From DASYHS01 sp035998295 (GTDB lineage Bacteria; Pseudomonadota; Alphaproteobacteria; Azospirillales; Azospirillaceae): 64,000 bases of DNA. Positions 52,044 to 60,389 of the stretch are shown in pieces; the stretch's first letter is position 1; every line of letters begins with the position of its first letter. The position numbers were made by a program, and so were the translations under genes. Below the pieces are notes generated by a model that was given only the letters and a program-made list of their open reading frames with translations, was not told the origin of the DNA and ran no database searches. The stretch covers positions 1-64,000 of the forward strand of contig NZ_DASYHS010000145.1 in NCBI RefSeq assembly GCF_035998295.1, given 5' to 3'.

Positions 52044-52851
52044 GGTCTTCTCCCGGTCCATGTTCCGGAGAAGACGGGATCGGCCGGACCTCCGCAACCG
52101 AAATCGGCCCCGGCGCGGTGGTCGCCGGCCCCAGCGGCCACCCTTCCGGCCACTCCTCCGGCGGCCTGCCGGCGTCGATGCCGAGGGCGGCGAGCGCCGC
52201 GCCGAGTGCAGCCGGCACCGGCGCCACCGCGACCAGCGGCGCCCCGTCCGGGTCGAGGGGAACGCGGATCGCGCGGGCGTGGAGGTGCAGCGGGCACGGG
52301 GCGGGCCGTATCGGGCCGTAGATGGGGTCGCCGAGGATCGGCGTGCCAAGCGCGGCGCAGTGGGCGCGAAGCTGGTGGGTGCGCCCGGTCTCGGGCCGCA
52401 GCTCCAGCCAGGCCAGGCGGTCGGACCGCGCCAGCACCCGGTACTCGGTGACCGCGGACCGGCCCGCCGCGTCCACGACCATGCGCGCGCCGGTCTCGCC
52501 CGCGACCTTCAGCAGCGGCAGGTCGATGCGTCCCGCCGGCTGCGCCGGGACGCCCGCGACCGCCGCCCAGTAGACCTTGTCGACCTTGCGCAGCCGGAAC
52601 AGCCGGCCGAGCGACACGACCGCGGCCTCGGTGCGGCCCAGGACGAGGCATCCGCTCGTGTCCTTGTCCAACCGGTGGACGAGCCGAGGCGGCCCGCCCG
52701 GGCCGAAATCGAGCATCGCGAGCAGTTCTTCCAGGTGCTGCTGGACCTTGGCCCCGGCATGGACCGGCAGGCCTCCTGGCTTGTCCAGGACGACCACGTC
52801 GGCGTCGGCATGCAGGATGCGGGCGAGAATGTCCTCGGGCGCCAGCGCCAT
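52036..52851 (-). CDS. RluA-family pseudouridine synthase
   Basis: This 271-residue enzyme converts uridine to pseudouridine in RNA. The catalytic aspartate lies in VHRLDKDTSGCLVLG. DVVVLDKPGGLPVHAG and RPETGRTHQLRAHCAALGTP are further RluA-family motifs. The S4 domain found in RluC/RluD is absent, as in RluA and RluE-like short forms. A Pro-rich C-terminal tail extends the protein. Its start overlaps the histidine kinase stop (ATGA). The RNA target is unknown. Confidence 0.9.
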   Translation of the reverse strand: MALAPEDILARILHADADVVVLDKPGGLPVHAGAKVQQHLEELLAMLDFGPGGPPRLVHRLDKDTSGCLVLGRTEAAVVSLGRLFRLRKVDKVYWAAVAGVPAQPAGRIDLPLLKVAGETGARMVVDAAGRSAVTEYRVLARSDRLAWLELRPETGRTHQLRAHCAALGTPILGDPIYGPIRPAPCPLHLHARAIRVPLDPDGAPLVAVAPVPAALGAALAALGIDAGRPPEEWPEGWPLGPATTAPGPISVAEVRPIPSSPEHGPGEDHV

Positions 52852-54647
52852 CACGCCGCCATGCCGGCATCGGCCGGCACCACGGGCACGACGATCACGA
52901 ACCGGGTGCCGCGGCCGGGCCGCTCGACCCGGAACTCGCCGCCGAGCTGGCGCACGAACATCAGCACGAGCCTCATGCCGATCGTGCCCGGCGTCGAGGC
53001 GTCGAAGTCCGCGGGCACGCCGCGGCCGTCGTCCTCGACCTCGAGGCGCACCCGGTCCCCCGCGAGCGAGACGCGGACGTTGACCGAGCCTTCCTCGCCG
53101 GGGCCGAAGGCGTGCTTGAAGGCGTTGGTCAGCAGCTCGTTCACGACTAGCGCGAACGGGACGAGGCTGTCGGCCGGCAGCCACGCGTCCCCCGCGCCGA
53201 CGTCGCACCGGATCGTTCCGGCCGGCCTGCCGTGGACCGCCGCGACGTGGCGGCACAGCAGCTCGACCTGGTTGGCGATGCCGGCGCGCGACAGGTCCTC
53301 GTCCTGGTAGAGGGCCTGGTGGACCATGGCGACCGCCTGGATGCGGCCGACGGCGTCGTCGAACTCGCGCCGGGCCCTGCCGTCCTCGAGGCGGCGCGCC
53401 TGGATGCTCAGCAGGCTGGACACGGTCTGCAGGCTGTTCTTGACGCGGTGGTGTATCTCACGGAGCAGCGCTTCCCGCTGCTCGAACGCCGTCCGCAGCT
53501 CCGTCTCCATCCGCTTGCGGCCGGTGATGTCGACCGTCGTGCCGACGACGCGCGCGGGCCGCCCGGCGCCGTCCCGCGCGATCCAGCCGCGGTCCCACAC
53601 GTCGACCCAGCGGCCGTCACGGTGGCGCACCCGGTACTCGAACGCGTAGTGGTCGCCCTCGCCGCCCAGCACGCCCTCCATCGCCGTCTGGACCCGCTCC
53701 AGGTCGTCGGGATGGATGCGCCCGAGCCAATCGTCCCGCGTCGCGGGCACTTCGTCCGGCGAGAACCCGATGACGTCCGCCAGCCCCTCGGAGCGGAAGG
53801 ACTCGTCCGTGCGCGGGTTCCAGTCGTAGACCATGCCGATGGCCGCCCTGGCCGCGAGGCGGAAACGCTCCTCGCTTTCCTTCAGCGCCGCCTCCGCGCG
53901 TTTCTGCCGGGTGACGTCGAACACCACGCCCACGAACCGGCGCGGGATGCCGTCCACGGTCCGCTCGATCTCGCCGCGGCATGCGAGCCAGCGCACGTCC
54001 CCCGCCGGCCGGACGATGCGGAACTCGCTGTCGAGCGGCCGTTCGCCCCTGGCGGCGGCGACCATCTGGGCGCCGACGGCGCCGCGGTCGTCGGGATGGA
54101 CCATCGCGAGCAGCGCCGCCGGCGACGGCACCGCCCCGTCGGCCGGCAGGCCGACCAGCCGGAACAGGCTCGGCGACCAGGCCATGCTGCCGTCGGCGAG
54201 ATGCCATTCCCAATCGCCCACGTCGCCCGCGTTCTGCGCCCGCCTCAGCCGGGCTTCGCTCGCGTGCTGGGCGGCCGTCGCCTGCGCCAGCGCGCGGACG
54301 GCCCGGCGCAGCAGCTCGATCGGGAGGCAGCCGATGCCGACCGCGATCAGGAAGGCGGTCGGGCTCCACAGCTCGCTCGCACCCGCCGAGAAGAACGGGG
54401 GAACGAAGAAATAGGCGCCGGCGGCACAGGCCAGGACGGCGGCGAATGCCGCCGGGCCGACACCCCCGAGGAAGCAGGTCAGGATGACCGCCGGGAACAG
54501 CGTGACGAAGGGACTGCCCGCCTCGGCCGGCGCGAGCAGCAGCCGCATCGCGACGGCGAGCGCGACCAGCGCCGCGGCCGCGCCGTAGGCGCGCGCCGGA
54601 TGCTCGAACACGCTCAGCCGCTCGAAGACCCTCGCGACGCGAATCAT
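52851..54647 (-). CDS. DUF4118-PAS-PAS HWE/HisKA_2 sensor histidine kinase
   Basis: From the ATG at 54647 the protein has 598 residues. Four membrane segments form a DUF4118 domain (about 15-125; FVTLFPAVILTCFLGGVGPA). Two PAS/PAC domains follow (WEWHLADGSMAWSPSLFRLV; MVYDWNPRTDESFRSEGLAD). The kinase core has the H-box REIHHRVKNSLQTVSSLLSI and an N-box with ELLTNAFKHAFG. No response regulator is adjacent. No ribosome binding site precedes this ATG; it overlaps the stop of an 11-codon leader with a strong site. The first PAS ends in DVTRQKRAEAALKESEERF, typical of soluble signalling. Signal unknown. Confidence 0.9.
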   Translation of the reverse strand: MIRVARVFERLSVFEHPARAYGAAAALVALAVAMRLLLAPAEAGSPFVTLFPAVILTCFLGGVGPAAFAAVLACAAGAYFFVPPFFSAGASELWSPTAFLIAVGIGCLPIELLRRAVRALAQATAAQHASEARLRRAQNAGDVGDWEWHLADGSMAWSPSLFRLVGLPADGAVPSPAALLAMVHPDDRGAVGAQMVAAARGERPLDSEFRIVRPAGDVRWLACRGEIERTVDGIPRRFVGVVFDVTRQKRAEAALKESEERFRLAARAAIGMVYDWNPRTDESFRSEGLADVIGFSPDEVPATRDDWLGRIHPDDLERVQTAMEGVLGGEGDHYAFEYRVRHRDGRWVDVWDRGWIARDGAGRPARVVGTTVDITGRKRMETELRTAFEQREALLREIHHRVKNSLQTVSSLLSIQARRLEDGRARREFDDAVGRIQAVAMVHQALYQDEDLSRAGIANQVELLCRHVAAVHGRPAGTIRCDVGAGDAWLPADSLVPFALVVNELLTNAFKHAFGPGEEGSVNVRVSLAGDRVRLEVEDDGRGVPADFDASTPGTIGMRLVLMFVRQLGGEFRVERPGRGTRFVIVVPVVPADAGMAA

Positions 54648-54679
54648 CTTCGGCGCCGCTCTCGGCGCGGGTGGTCCAT
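54644..54679 (-). CDS. Possible 11-codon leader peptide coupled to the kinase gene
   Basis: An ATG at 54679 is preceded by the strongest ribosome binding site of the locus (CCGGAGGAG). It encodes MDHPRRERRRR and stops with TGA overlapping the kinase ATG (ATGA). The kinase start has no site of its own. The six Arg codons in the last eight suggest translation-rate sensing or simple coupling. It may also mark a mis-chosen kinase start. Confidence 0.45.
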   Translation of the reverse strand: MDHPRRERRRR

Positions 54680-54816
54680 GGCCGCACTCCTCCGGACGTG
54701 CATCGAAGTGTACATCACGCCACCATTCCGACAAGAAGACTGGACATGCCATCGTGTCCGCAACTCCGGCCGGCGCGCGCCGTTATTCCGGCATGTACCG
54801 ACGAAGGGCGGGCCGG

Positions 54817-55632
54817 ATGGGTGCGATCGTTCCAGTTGCCGTGGCCTTGTTGCTCTCCGCCGCATCCGCGGCGGCCGCGGCGCCCTCTCCCGGCTGCGGG
54901 CGCGCGCCGCCCGCGGCACCGCCCGACGCGCTCTCCGTCGAGGGGGCTTCGCGCCCGCTGATCGTCGACCTTCCCGAAGGCTACGATGCCGACCGGCCGC
55001 ACCGCCTCGTCGTGGCCTTCCACGGGCGCACCAGCCCGCCGGCCCGGGTCCGGCGCTACTACGACCTCGACCAGGCGGAGGGCGGCCGGACCATCTTCGT
55101 CTACCCCGAGGCCCGCCGCCAGGCGGACGGCACCTATATCTGGCGCATGCCCGAGGACCTCGTGCTGTTCGAGACGATCCTCGAGCGGTTCGGCGATCTC
55201 TACTGCATCGCCGGGGACGAGGTCTTCGCCGTCGGCCATTCGCTGGGCGCGACCTTCGTCAACAGCCTCGCCTGCGCGCGCGGGGACCTGCTGCGGGGCG
55301 TCGGCACCGTGGCCGGCGGCATCGCTCCCGAGGATTGCACCGGAAGCGTCGCCGCGATGCTGCTGCACCATCCCGAGGACGAACTGGTGCCGATCGATCT
55401 CGGCCGCGCGGCGCGGGACCTCCTGGTCGCGCAGAACGACCTGCCCGAGCGGCCGCGGCCAGCCGATCCCCGGGTCTTCAACTGCCGGCGCTACGGGTCC
55501 GCGGACGCCGACAACCCGGTCCTCTGGTGCCCGCACGACCAGGCCGAGACCGGGGCCGGCCGCTACTACCCCCACCAGTGGCCCGCCGGGACCGGCGAGG
55601 CGTTCATGGAATTCTTCGCGACCCTCGACTAG
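54817..55632 (+). CDS. Secreted feruloyl-esterase/PHB-depolymerase-like hydrolase
   Basis: From the ATG at 54817 the protein has 271 residues with a signal peptide (VAVALLLSAASAAAAA). The fold is that of the feruloyl esterase/LpqC group: RLVVAFHGRTSPPARVRR, the nucleophile elbow VGHSLGATFVNSLAC, HHPEDELVP with the acid and a C-terminal HQWPAG histidine. It probably cleaves esters outside the cytoplasm. A feruloyl-CoA cluster lies 3 kb away, so release of ferulate from plant material is possible. It ends in a palindromic repeat array. It diverges from the kinase. Confidence 0.82.
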   Translation: MGAIVPVAVALLLSAASAAAAAPSPGCGRAPPAAPPDALSVEGASRPLIVDLPEGYDADRPHRLVVAFHGRTSPPARVRRYYDLDQAEGGRTIFVYPEARRQADGTYIWRMPEDLVLFETILERFGDLYCIAGDEVFAVGHSLGATFVNSLACARGDLLRGVGTVAGGIAPEDCTGSVAAMLLHHPEDELVPIDLGRAARDLLVAQNDLPERPRPADPRVFNCRRYGSADADNPVLWCPHDQAETGAGRYYPHQWPAGTGEAFMEFFATLD

Positions 55633-55894
55633 AGTGCTTCCGGTTCATCCGGAAGCACTCTGGGGCGCGACCGCGCCCCCGCCCCGCCCCGCCAGGGGCG
55701 AAAGCAAAGCCGCGGATGCGGCGCCGGCGTTTGAGGAACACGAAATCCCGGAGTGCTTCCGGTTCATCCGGAAGCACTCCGGGGCGCGACCGCGCCCCCG
55801 CCCCGTCAGGGGCGAAAGCAAAGCCGCGGAGGCGGCGCCGGCGTTTGAGGAACACGAAATCCCAGAGCGTTTCCGGTTCGTCCGGAAATGCTCT
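55631..55894 (+). repeat. Tandem array of palindromic repeat elements
   Basis: Two complete units (about 120 and 114 bases) and a terminal palindrome are seen. Palindromes lie at 55631-55661, 55751-55779 and 55864-55894, with 12-13-bp stems (GAGTGCTTCCGG-TTCAT-CCGGAAGCACTC; the last copy GAGCGTTTCCGG-TTCGT). Each unit also holds a GGGGCGC-GACC-GCGCCCC hairpin and a second GCCCC-GGGGC hairpin, and ends in GCGTTTGAGGAACACGAAAT. The array starts within the esterase stop codon. It fills the 294-base gap before the DUF455 gene. A deleted copy lies at 16694. Confidence 0.85.
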
Positions 55895-55926
55895 AAGGTC
55901 CGGCACCCGCCCCCCGGATCGACGCG

Positions 55927-56751
55927 ATGCCGATGCCCACCCTCTCCCAGGCCGCCCTGTCCGTACTGGCCGCCGACGACCCCGCGGAAAAGGTGCGGCT
56001 CACCCGCGCGCACGCCGCCGCCTGGACGGCCGGCGCGATCACCGATCCCGGCGCCGATCCCGGCGCGGCGTCGCCGCCCGACCGGCCCGCCCGCCCGGCC
56101 CGACCCGAACTCCGCCCCACCCGCGAGATGCCGCCCCGCCGCAAGGCCGGCAGCCTGGCCGGGCGCGTGGCGCTGCTGCACGCGCTCGCCCATATCGAGC
56201 TCAACGCCATCGACCTCGCCTGGGACATCGTCGCCCGCTTCCGCAGCGCGCGCGAGGGCGGCGAGCCGCTGCCCCGCGCGTTTTGCGACGACTGGGTGCG
56301 CGTCGCCGACGAGGAGGCGACGCATTTCGAGCTGCTGTCGCGCCGGCTGTTGGAACTGGGCAGCGGCTACGGCGCGCTGCCGGCCCATGATGGGCTGTGG
56401 CAGGCCTCGCGCGACACCGCCCACGACCTCGCGGCCCGGCTCGCGATCGTGCCCCTCGTGCTGGAGGCGCGCGGGCTCGATGTCACGCCGGCGATGATCG
56501 CCAATCTCCGCCGCTTCGGCGACGATGCCAGCGCCGCCATCCTCCAGCGCATCCACGACGACGAGATCGGCCACGTCGCCGCGGGCCGGCGCTGGTTCGA
56601 CTGGGTCTGCGCGCGGCGCGCGATGGAGCCGGCCGCCGCCTGGCGCATGCTGGTGGAGCGCCATTTCAAGGGCGGCCTGAAACCGCCGTTCAACGCCGAC
56701 AGCCGCGCGAAGGCCGGCCTGCCACCGGACTTCTACGAGCCGGCAACCTGA
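55927..56751 (+). CDS. DUF455-family ferritin-like protein
   Basis: This 274-residue protein is mostly alpha-helical. Metal-ligand motifs of a ferritin-like diiron protein are visible: HALAHIELNAIDLAWDIV, VRVADEEATHFELLSRRL and IHDDEIGHVAAGRRWFDW. DUF455 proteins are uncharacterised putative oxidoreductases of the rubrerythrin superfamily. It stands alone after the repeat array and converges with the GNAT gene. Confidence 0.87.
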   Translation: MPMPTLSQAALSVLAADDPAEKVRLTRAHAAAWTAGAITDPGADPGAASPPDRPARPARPELRPTREMPPRRKAGSLAGRVALLHALAHIELNAIDLAWDIVARFRSAREGGEPLPRAFCDDWVRVADEEATHFELLSRRLLELGSGYGALPAHDGLWQASRDTAHDLAARLAIVPLVLEARGLDVTPAMIANLRRFGDDASAAILQRIHDDEIGHVAAGRRWFDWVCARRAMEPAAAWRMLVERHFKGGLKPPFNADSRAKAGLPPDFYEPAT

Positions 56752-56770
56752 AAACCGGGCCCGGACGCCC

Positions 56771-57307
56771 TCACCCCGCCGCGGGGTTCGCCAGGACGTA
56801 CAGGCACGCGGCCGTTTCCGGCCACGGCCGCCGTTCGAACCCCGCCTTCAGCAGAATGCGGCGCGAGGCGACGTTGGCGTCGTGGACGGTGGCGCGGATC
56901 TCCGGGAGGTTCAGCGTCTCGAAAGCGTAGCGCACCAGGCCGCCCACGATCTCCGACCCCAGGCCCCGGCCCCAGGCGGGGGTCTCGAACCCGTAGATGA
57001 TCTCCTCGGGCCCGCCCTCCGGCCGTGCGAAGCCGGCCCAGCCGACGAAGCGTCCGCTCCCGCGGTCCGTCAGGGCGCCGGTGCCGTAGCCGAACTTCGC
57101 CACGTTGGCGCGCGAGCGGGCGATCCAGAGGGCGCAGATATCGCGGTCGAGCGGCCGGCCGTCGTCGGTATGGCGCACGACCTCCGGATCGCCGGCGACG
57201 CGGGCGAGGTCATCCAGGTCCTGTGGCGCGAACGGGCGGAAGACCAGCCGCGGCGTGCGGAAGAACTCCGCGGCCGGCGGGCGCCGATCGGGTCGCGGAC
57301 CGGACAC
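56771..57307 (-). CDS. GNAT-family N-acetyltransferase (RimJ/RimL-like)
   Basis: This 178-residue protein starts RTPRLVFRPFAPQDLDDLAR, typical of RimJ/RimL-type acetyltransferases. The acetyl-CoA site region is PAWGRGLGSEIVGGLVRYAF, and the C-terminal VHDANVASRRILLKAGFER is conserved. It transfers acetyl from acetyl-CoA to an amine, possibly a protein N-terminus or a drug. It lies end to end with the EamA gene on the same strand, with no gap. Confidence 0.88.
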   Translation of the reverse strand: MSGPRPDRRPPAAEFFRTPRLVFRPFAPQDLDDLARVAGDPEVVRHTDDGRPLDRDICALWIARSRANVAKFGYGTGALTDRGSGRFVGWAGFARPEGGPEEIIYGFETPAWGRGLGSEIVGGLVRYAFETLNLPEIRATVHDANVASRRILLKAGFERRPWPETAACLYVLANPAAG

Positions 57308-58219
57308 CTAGGCCGGCGCGCCGCGATCGCCGGCGGCGACCGTGAGCATGCCGCCGATGATCGCCGCCGCCCCGACCATCCCCAGCCCCGACAGCATCTC
57401 GCCGAACAGCAGGAAGGCGAAGAAGGCCGAGAACAGCGGCTCGCTGGTCTCGATCACCTGCACGCGGTGGGCGTCCACCAGCCGCACCGCCAGCGTCGTG
57501 CAGAAGAACCCCCCGAACGACGGCAGCAGCACCAGCGCCGCCAGCACCAGCAGCGCGCCCGAATCGGGGATCACGCGGCTCTCGATCAGGAACGGCACCG
57601 CGAGGTAGAGCGTCCCGAACAGGAAGAACCACCACAGCGGCTCCAGCCCGGACGGCAGCCGGAAGTACTTCCAGAAGAAGATGAACAGCCAGTAGCCCGT
57701 GCCGGCGATCAGCGCGAAGATCACGCCGCGGAAATCGGCTTCCAGCGGCAGGTCGTGTCCCATCAGGATCAGGAACGCGCCCACGAAGACCATCGCGATC
57801 CCGAAGCCCTTCACGGCGTTCATGCTCTCCTTCAGCACGACGACGCTGAGCAGGATCGTGACCACGCCGCCCGCGAACACCAGCATCGCCACGATCGGCA
57901 CCGGCGCCAGCGCGAAGGCCATCGTCTCGAAATGGTAGAGGGTGAACACGCCGAGGAAGCTGCACAGCGCGATCGGCGGCAGGTCGGGGCGCAGCGCAAC
58001 GGTTCGGGCGCGCCGCGCCGGGCTGGCGACGATCAGCAGCGTCAGCAGCGCGAACGCCCCGAAGCAGCGCCAGAACGCGACCGCATGGGAGTCCATCGCC
58101 AGCTCGAAGCCGAGGCGCGACAGCACGCCGACCGTGCCGTTGAACATGGCGGCGGCGAGCGCTGCGAGCGTGCCGACCAGGACCGGACGCACGAACGGTG
58201 CGGGAAGTGTGGCTTTCAT
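57308..58219 (-). CDS. EamA/DMT-family transporter
   Basis: This 303-residue protein has ten membrane helices in two EamA repeats. Landmarks are AFWRCFGAFALLTLLIVASP and LGVFTLYHFETMAFALAPVP in the first repeat, and VIETSEPLFSAFFAFLLFGE in the second. The ATG overlaps the stop of the amidotransferase gene (ATGA). Family members export amino acids or other metabolites. The neighbouring gamma-glutamyl hydrolase and sulfhydrylase genes hint at amino acid or amine handling, but that is inference. Confidence 0.9.
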   Translation of the reverse strand: MKATLPAPFVRPVLVGTLAALAAAMFNGTVGVLSRLGFELAMDSHAVAFWRCFGAFALLTLLIVASPARRARTVALRPDLPPIALCSFLGVFTLYHFETMAFALAPVPIVAMLVFAGGVVTILLSVVVLKESMNAVKGFGIAMVFVGAFLILMGHDLPLEADFRGVIFALIAGTGYWLFIFFWKYFRLPSGLEPLWWFFLFGTLYLAVPFLIESRVIPDSGALLVLAALVLLPSFGGFFCTTLAVRLVDAHRVQVIETSEPLFSAFFAFLLFGEMLSGLGMVGAAAIIGGMLTVAAGDRGAPA

Positions 58220-59013
58220 CAACCGTTCCGGCGTGAGCGATACTCGGTGCAGGCCCGGCCGAACGCGGCCAGGATCGTCTGCGACAGCTCATCGGTAACA
58301 TAATGCCACTCGACGTGCCACTGCACTGCAAGGCAGAAGCTGGGATGGTCCTCCAGGCCGACCGCCTCGATCAGGCCGTCCGGCGCGCGCGCCTCGACCG
58401 TCAGGCAGGCCGCCAGCCCGTCGATGCCCTGCCGGTGGAGCGAGTTGACCCGCAGCTCCCGCCGCCCGGTCAGCGCGTGCAGCAGGCCGCCCTCCGCGGT
58501 CTCGACGGGATGCGCCTCCAGGTATTGCTCGTCCCGCGGCAGGCGCGTGTCCTCCCAGTGGACGAGGCCGTTCCGCCCGCCGAGGTCCCCGCCGAGATCC
58601 CCGCCGAGATCCTGGTGCAGCGTGCCCCCGAAGGCGACGTTCAGCTCCTGCAGGCCGCGGCAGATGCCGAGGAACGGCAGGCCCAGCGCCCGCATGCGCA
58701 GCAGCGCCGCCATGGCCACCGCGTCGCGCTTGGGATCGACCAGCAGGTCGGCCTTCTCCTTGGGGCGGCCGTAGAGCTCCGGCTGGACGTTCGTCTCGGC
58801 CCCCGTCAGCACCAGGCCGTCCAGGCGCGGCAGCAGCGCGTCCAGGTCGGGCGCGTGCACCTCCACCGGGATCAGCAGGGGTGCCGCCCCGGCGCCGTCG
58901 CGCACCGCCTCGCAGTAGCGCGCGCGGATGCGGCTCAGCGAGACGCCGTCGGTCAGTTCGGTGTCGCAGATCAGGCCGACGACCGGGCGGCCGGCGGCGT
59001 CGATGCCGGTCAT
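58219..59013 (-). CDS. Class-I glutamine-amidotransferase-like protein, PuuD type
   Basis: This 264-residue protein matches the gamma-glutamyl-GABA hydrolase family. The nucleophile is the Cys in FLGICRGLQELNVAFGG. The His-Glu pair lies in VQWHVEWHY, where most relatives have QWHPEW. It removes glutamate from gamma-glutamyl compounds. An in-frame tandem repeat (DLGGDLGGDLGG at about residues 133-144) is unusual and matches GAGATCCCCGCC-like repeats in the DNA. It starts seven bases after the metY-like gene. Confidence 0.87.
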   Translation of the reverse strand: MTGIDAAGRPVVGLICDTELTDGVSLSRIRARYCEAVRDGAGAAPLLIPVEVHAPDLDALLPRLDGLVLTGAETNVQPELYGRPKEKADLLVDPKRDAVAMAALLRMRALGLPFLGICRGLQELNVAFGGTLHQDLGGDLGGDLGGRNGLVHWEDTRLPRDEQYLEAHPVETAEGGLLHALTGRRELRVNSLHRQGIDGLAACLTVEARAPDGLIEAVGLEDHPSFCLAVQWHVEWHYVTDELSQTILAAFGRACTEYRSRRNG

Positions 59014-59020
59014 GCGCGCC

Positions 59021-60364
59021 TCAGGCCGCGCCCAGGGCGCGTTCGAGGTCGCCGAGGATGTCGCCGATGTGCTCCAGCCCGACCGACAGACGGATCGTCC
59101 CGTCCTTGACGCCGGCCGCCAGCCGCGCCTCGCGCGGGACCGAGGCATGCGTCGTGGAGGCGGGATGCGTCGCCAGCGTGCGCGCATCGCCGATGTTGGA
59201 GACGTGGTAGATAAGCTGCAGGCTCTGGATGAAGCGCTTGCCGGCCTCGATCCCGCCCGCGATCTCGAACTGGACCATCGGACCGCCGTAGCCGCCCATG
59301 TTCTCGCGCGCGAGCGCCGTCATGCGGGCGTCGCCCATCGTCGGGTAGGTGACGTCCAGGACCTTGGCGTGGCCCGAAAGCATCTCCGCGACCTGCCGGG
59401 CGTTCTCGCAGTGGCGCGGCATGCGCAGCGGCAGCGTCTCCAGCCCCTGGAGGAACAGGAACGCGCTGAAGGCCGAGGCGCACGCCCCGAAGTCCCGCTG
59501 GAGCGTGTTGCGCATCTTCAGCAGATAGGGGCTGCGCCCGTACGCGCCGTCGAGGCCCTTCACCGCTTCGAGCCACAGGATGTTGCCGTGCGCCTCGTCG
59601 GGCTGGGTCATCAGCGGGAAGCGCTCGGCGTGGCGGTGCCAGTCGAAGGTGCCCTTGTCGATGACGACGCCGCCGACCGCGGTGCCGTGCCCGCAGATGT
59701 ACTTCGTCACCGAATGCACGATGATGTCCGCGCCCAGGTCGAAGGGGCGCGAGATGTAGGGCGTCATCGTGTTGTCGATCACCAGCGGCACGCCGATCTC
59801 GCGGGCGATCGCCCCCACCTCGCGGATCGGGAACGGCACCAGCATCGGGTTGGGCAGCGCCTCGCCGAAATAGCAGCGCGTGCGCTCGTCAGTCGCCGCC
59901 CGGAACGCCTCGGGATCGGTTGGATCGACGAAGCGCGTCTCGACGCCCAGGCGTGCGAAGGTGCGCGCCAGCAGGTTCCAGGTACCGCCGTAGAGCTGGC
60001 TGGAGCTGATGATGTTGTCGCCGGACTTCGCCAGGTTGAGGATCGCGAGCGTGATCGCCGCCTGGCCCGACGAGGTCAGCAGCGCGCCCGCACCCCCCTC
60101 GAAGGCCGCGATGCGCTCCTCGAAGACGTCGCAGGTCGGGTTCATCAGGCGCGAATAGGTGCGCCCGCTGGTCCTGAGGTCGAACACGTCCGAGGCGTAG
60201 TCGATGCTCGGGAAGAAATAGGCGTTCGACTGGTAGATCGGGACCGTGGTCACGTAGGTCGTGGGGTCGTAGCGGAACCCCGTGTGCAGCACGACCGTCT
60301 CGGGGTGGAGCCCTTCCCCGGGACTGGCGGCGGCCGGATCGATGCGGGCGGGCATCTCGTTCAT
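59021..60364 (-). CDS. metY: O-acetylhomoserine sulfhydrylase-type PLP enzyme
   Basis: This 447-residue Cys/Met-metabolism PLP enzyme has the start HPETVVLHTGFRYDPTTYVT, the RTYSRLMNPTCDVFEERIAA segment and the PLP lysine in VHSVTKYICGHGTAVGG. These are typical of O-acetylhomoserine (thiol)-lyases, which make homocysteine from O-acetylhomoserine and sulfide. Length and motifs fit MetY rather than MetB. The next genes downstream encode a PuuD-type hydrolase and an EamA exporter. Confidence 0.92.
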   Translation of the reverse strand: MNEMPARIDPAAASPGEGLHPETVVLHTGFRYDPTTYVTTVPIYQSNAYFFPSIDYASDVFDLRTSGRTYSRLMNPTCDVFEERIAAFEGGAGALLTSSGQAAITLAILNLAKSGDNIISSSQLYGGTWNLLARTFARLGVETRFVDPTDPEAFRAATDERTRCYFGEALPNPMLVPFPIREVGAIAREIGVPLVIDNTMTPYISRPFDLGADIIVHSVTKYICGHGTAVGGVVIDKGTFDWHRHAERFPLMTQPDEAHGNILWLEAVKGLDGAYGRSPYLLKMRNTLQRDFGACASAFSAFLFLQGLETLPLRMPRHCENARQVAEMLSGHAKVLDVTYPTMGDARMTALARENMGGYGGPMVQFEIAGGIEAGKRFIQSLQLIYHVSNIGDARTLATHPASTTHASVPREARLAAGVKDGTIRLSVGLEHIGDILGDLERALGAA

Positions 60365-60389
60365 CGGTCACATCCTTCCTGATGCTGCA

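Noticed and set aside
55631..55894. Possible CRISPR array
   Set aside because: Only three repeats, with near-identical long intervening sequence rather than unique spacers of constant 30-40 bases, and no cas genes.
53232..56390. Plus-strand open frame of 1052 codons across kinase, esterase and repeat array
   Set aside because: It crosses genes on both strands and the intergenic repeats, which no single real gene would do.
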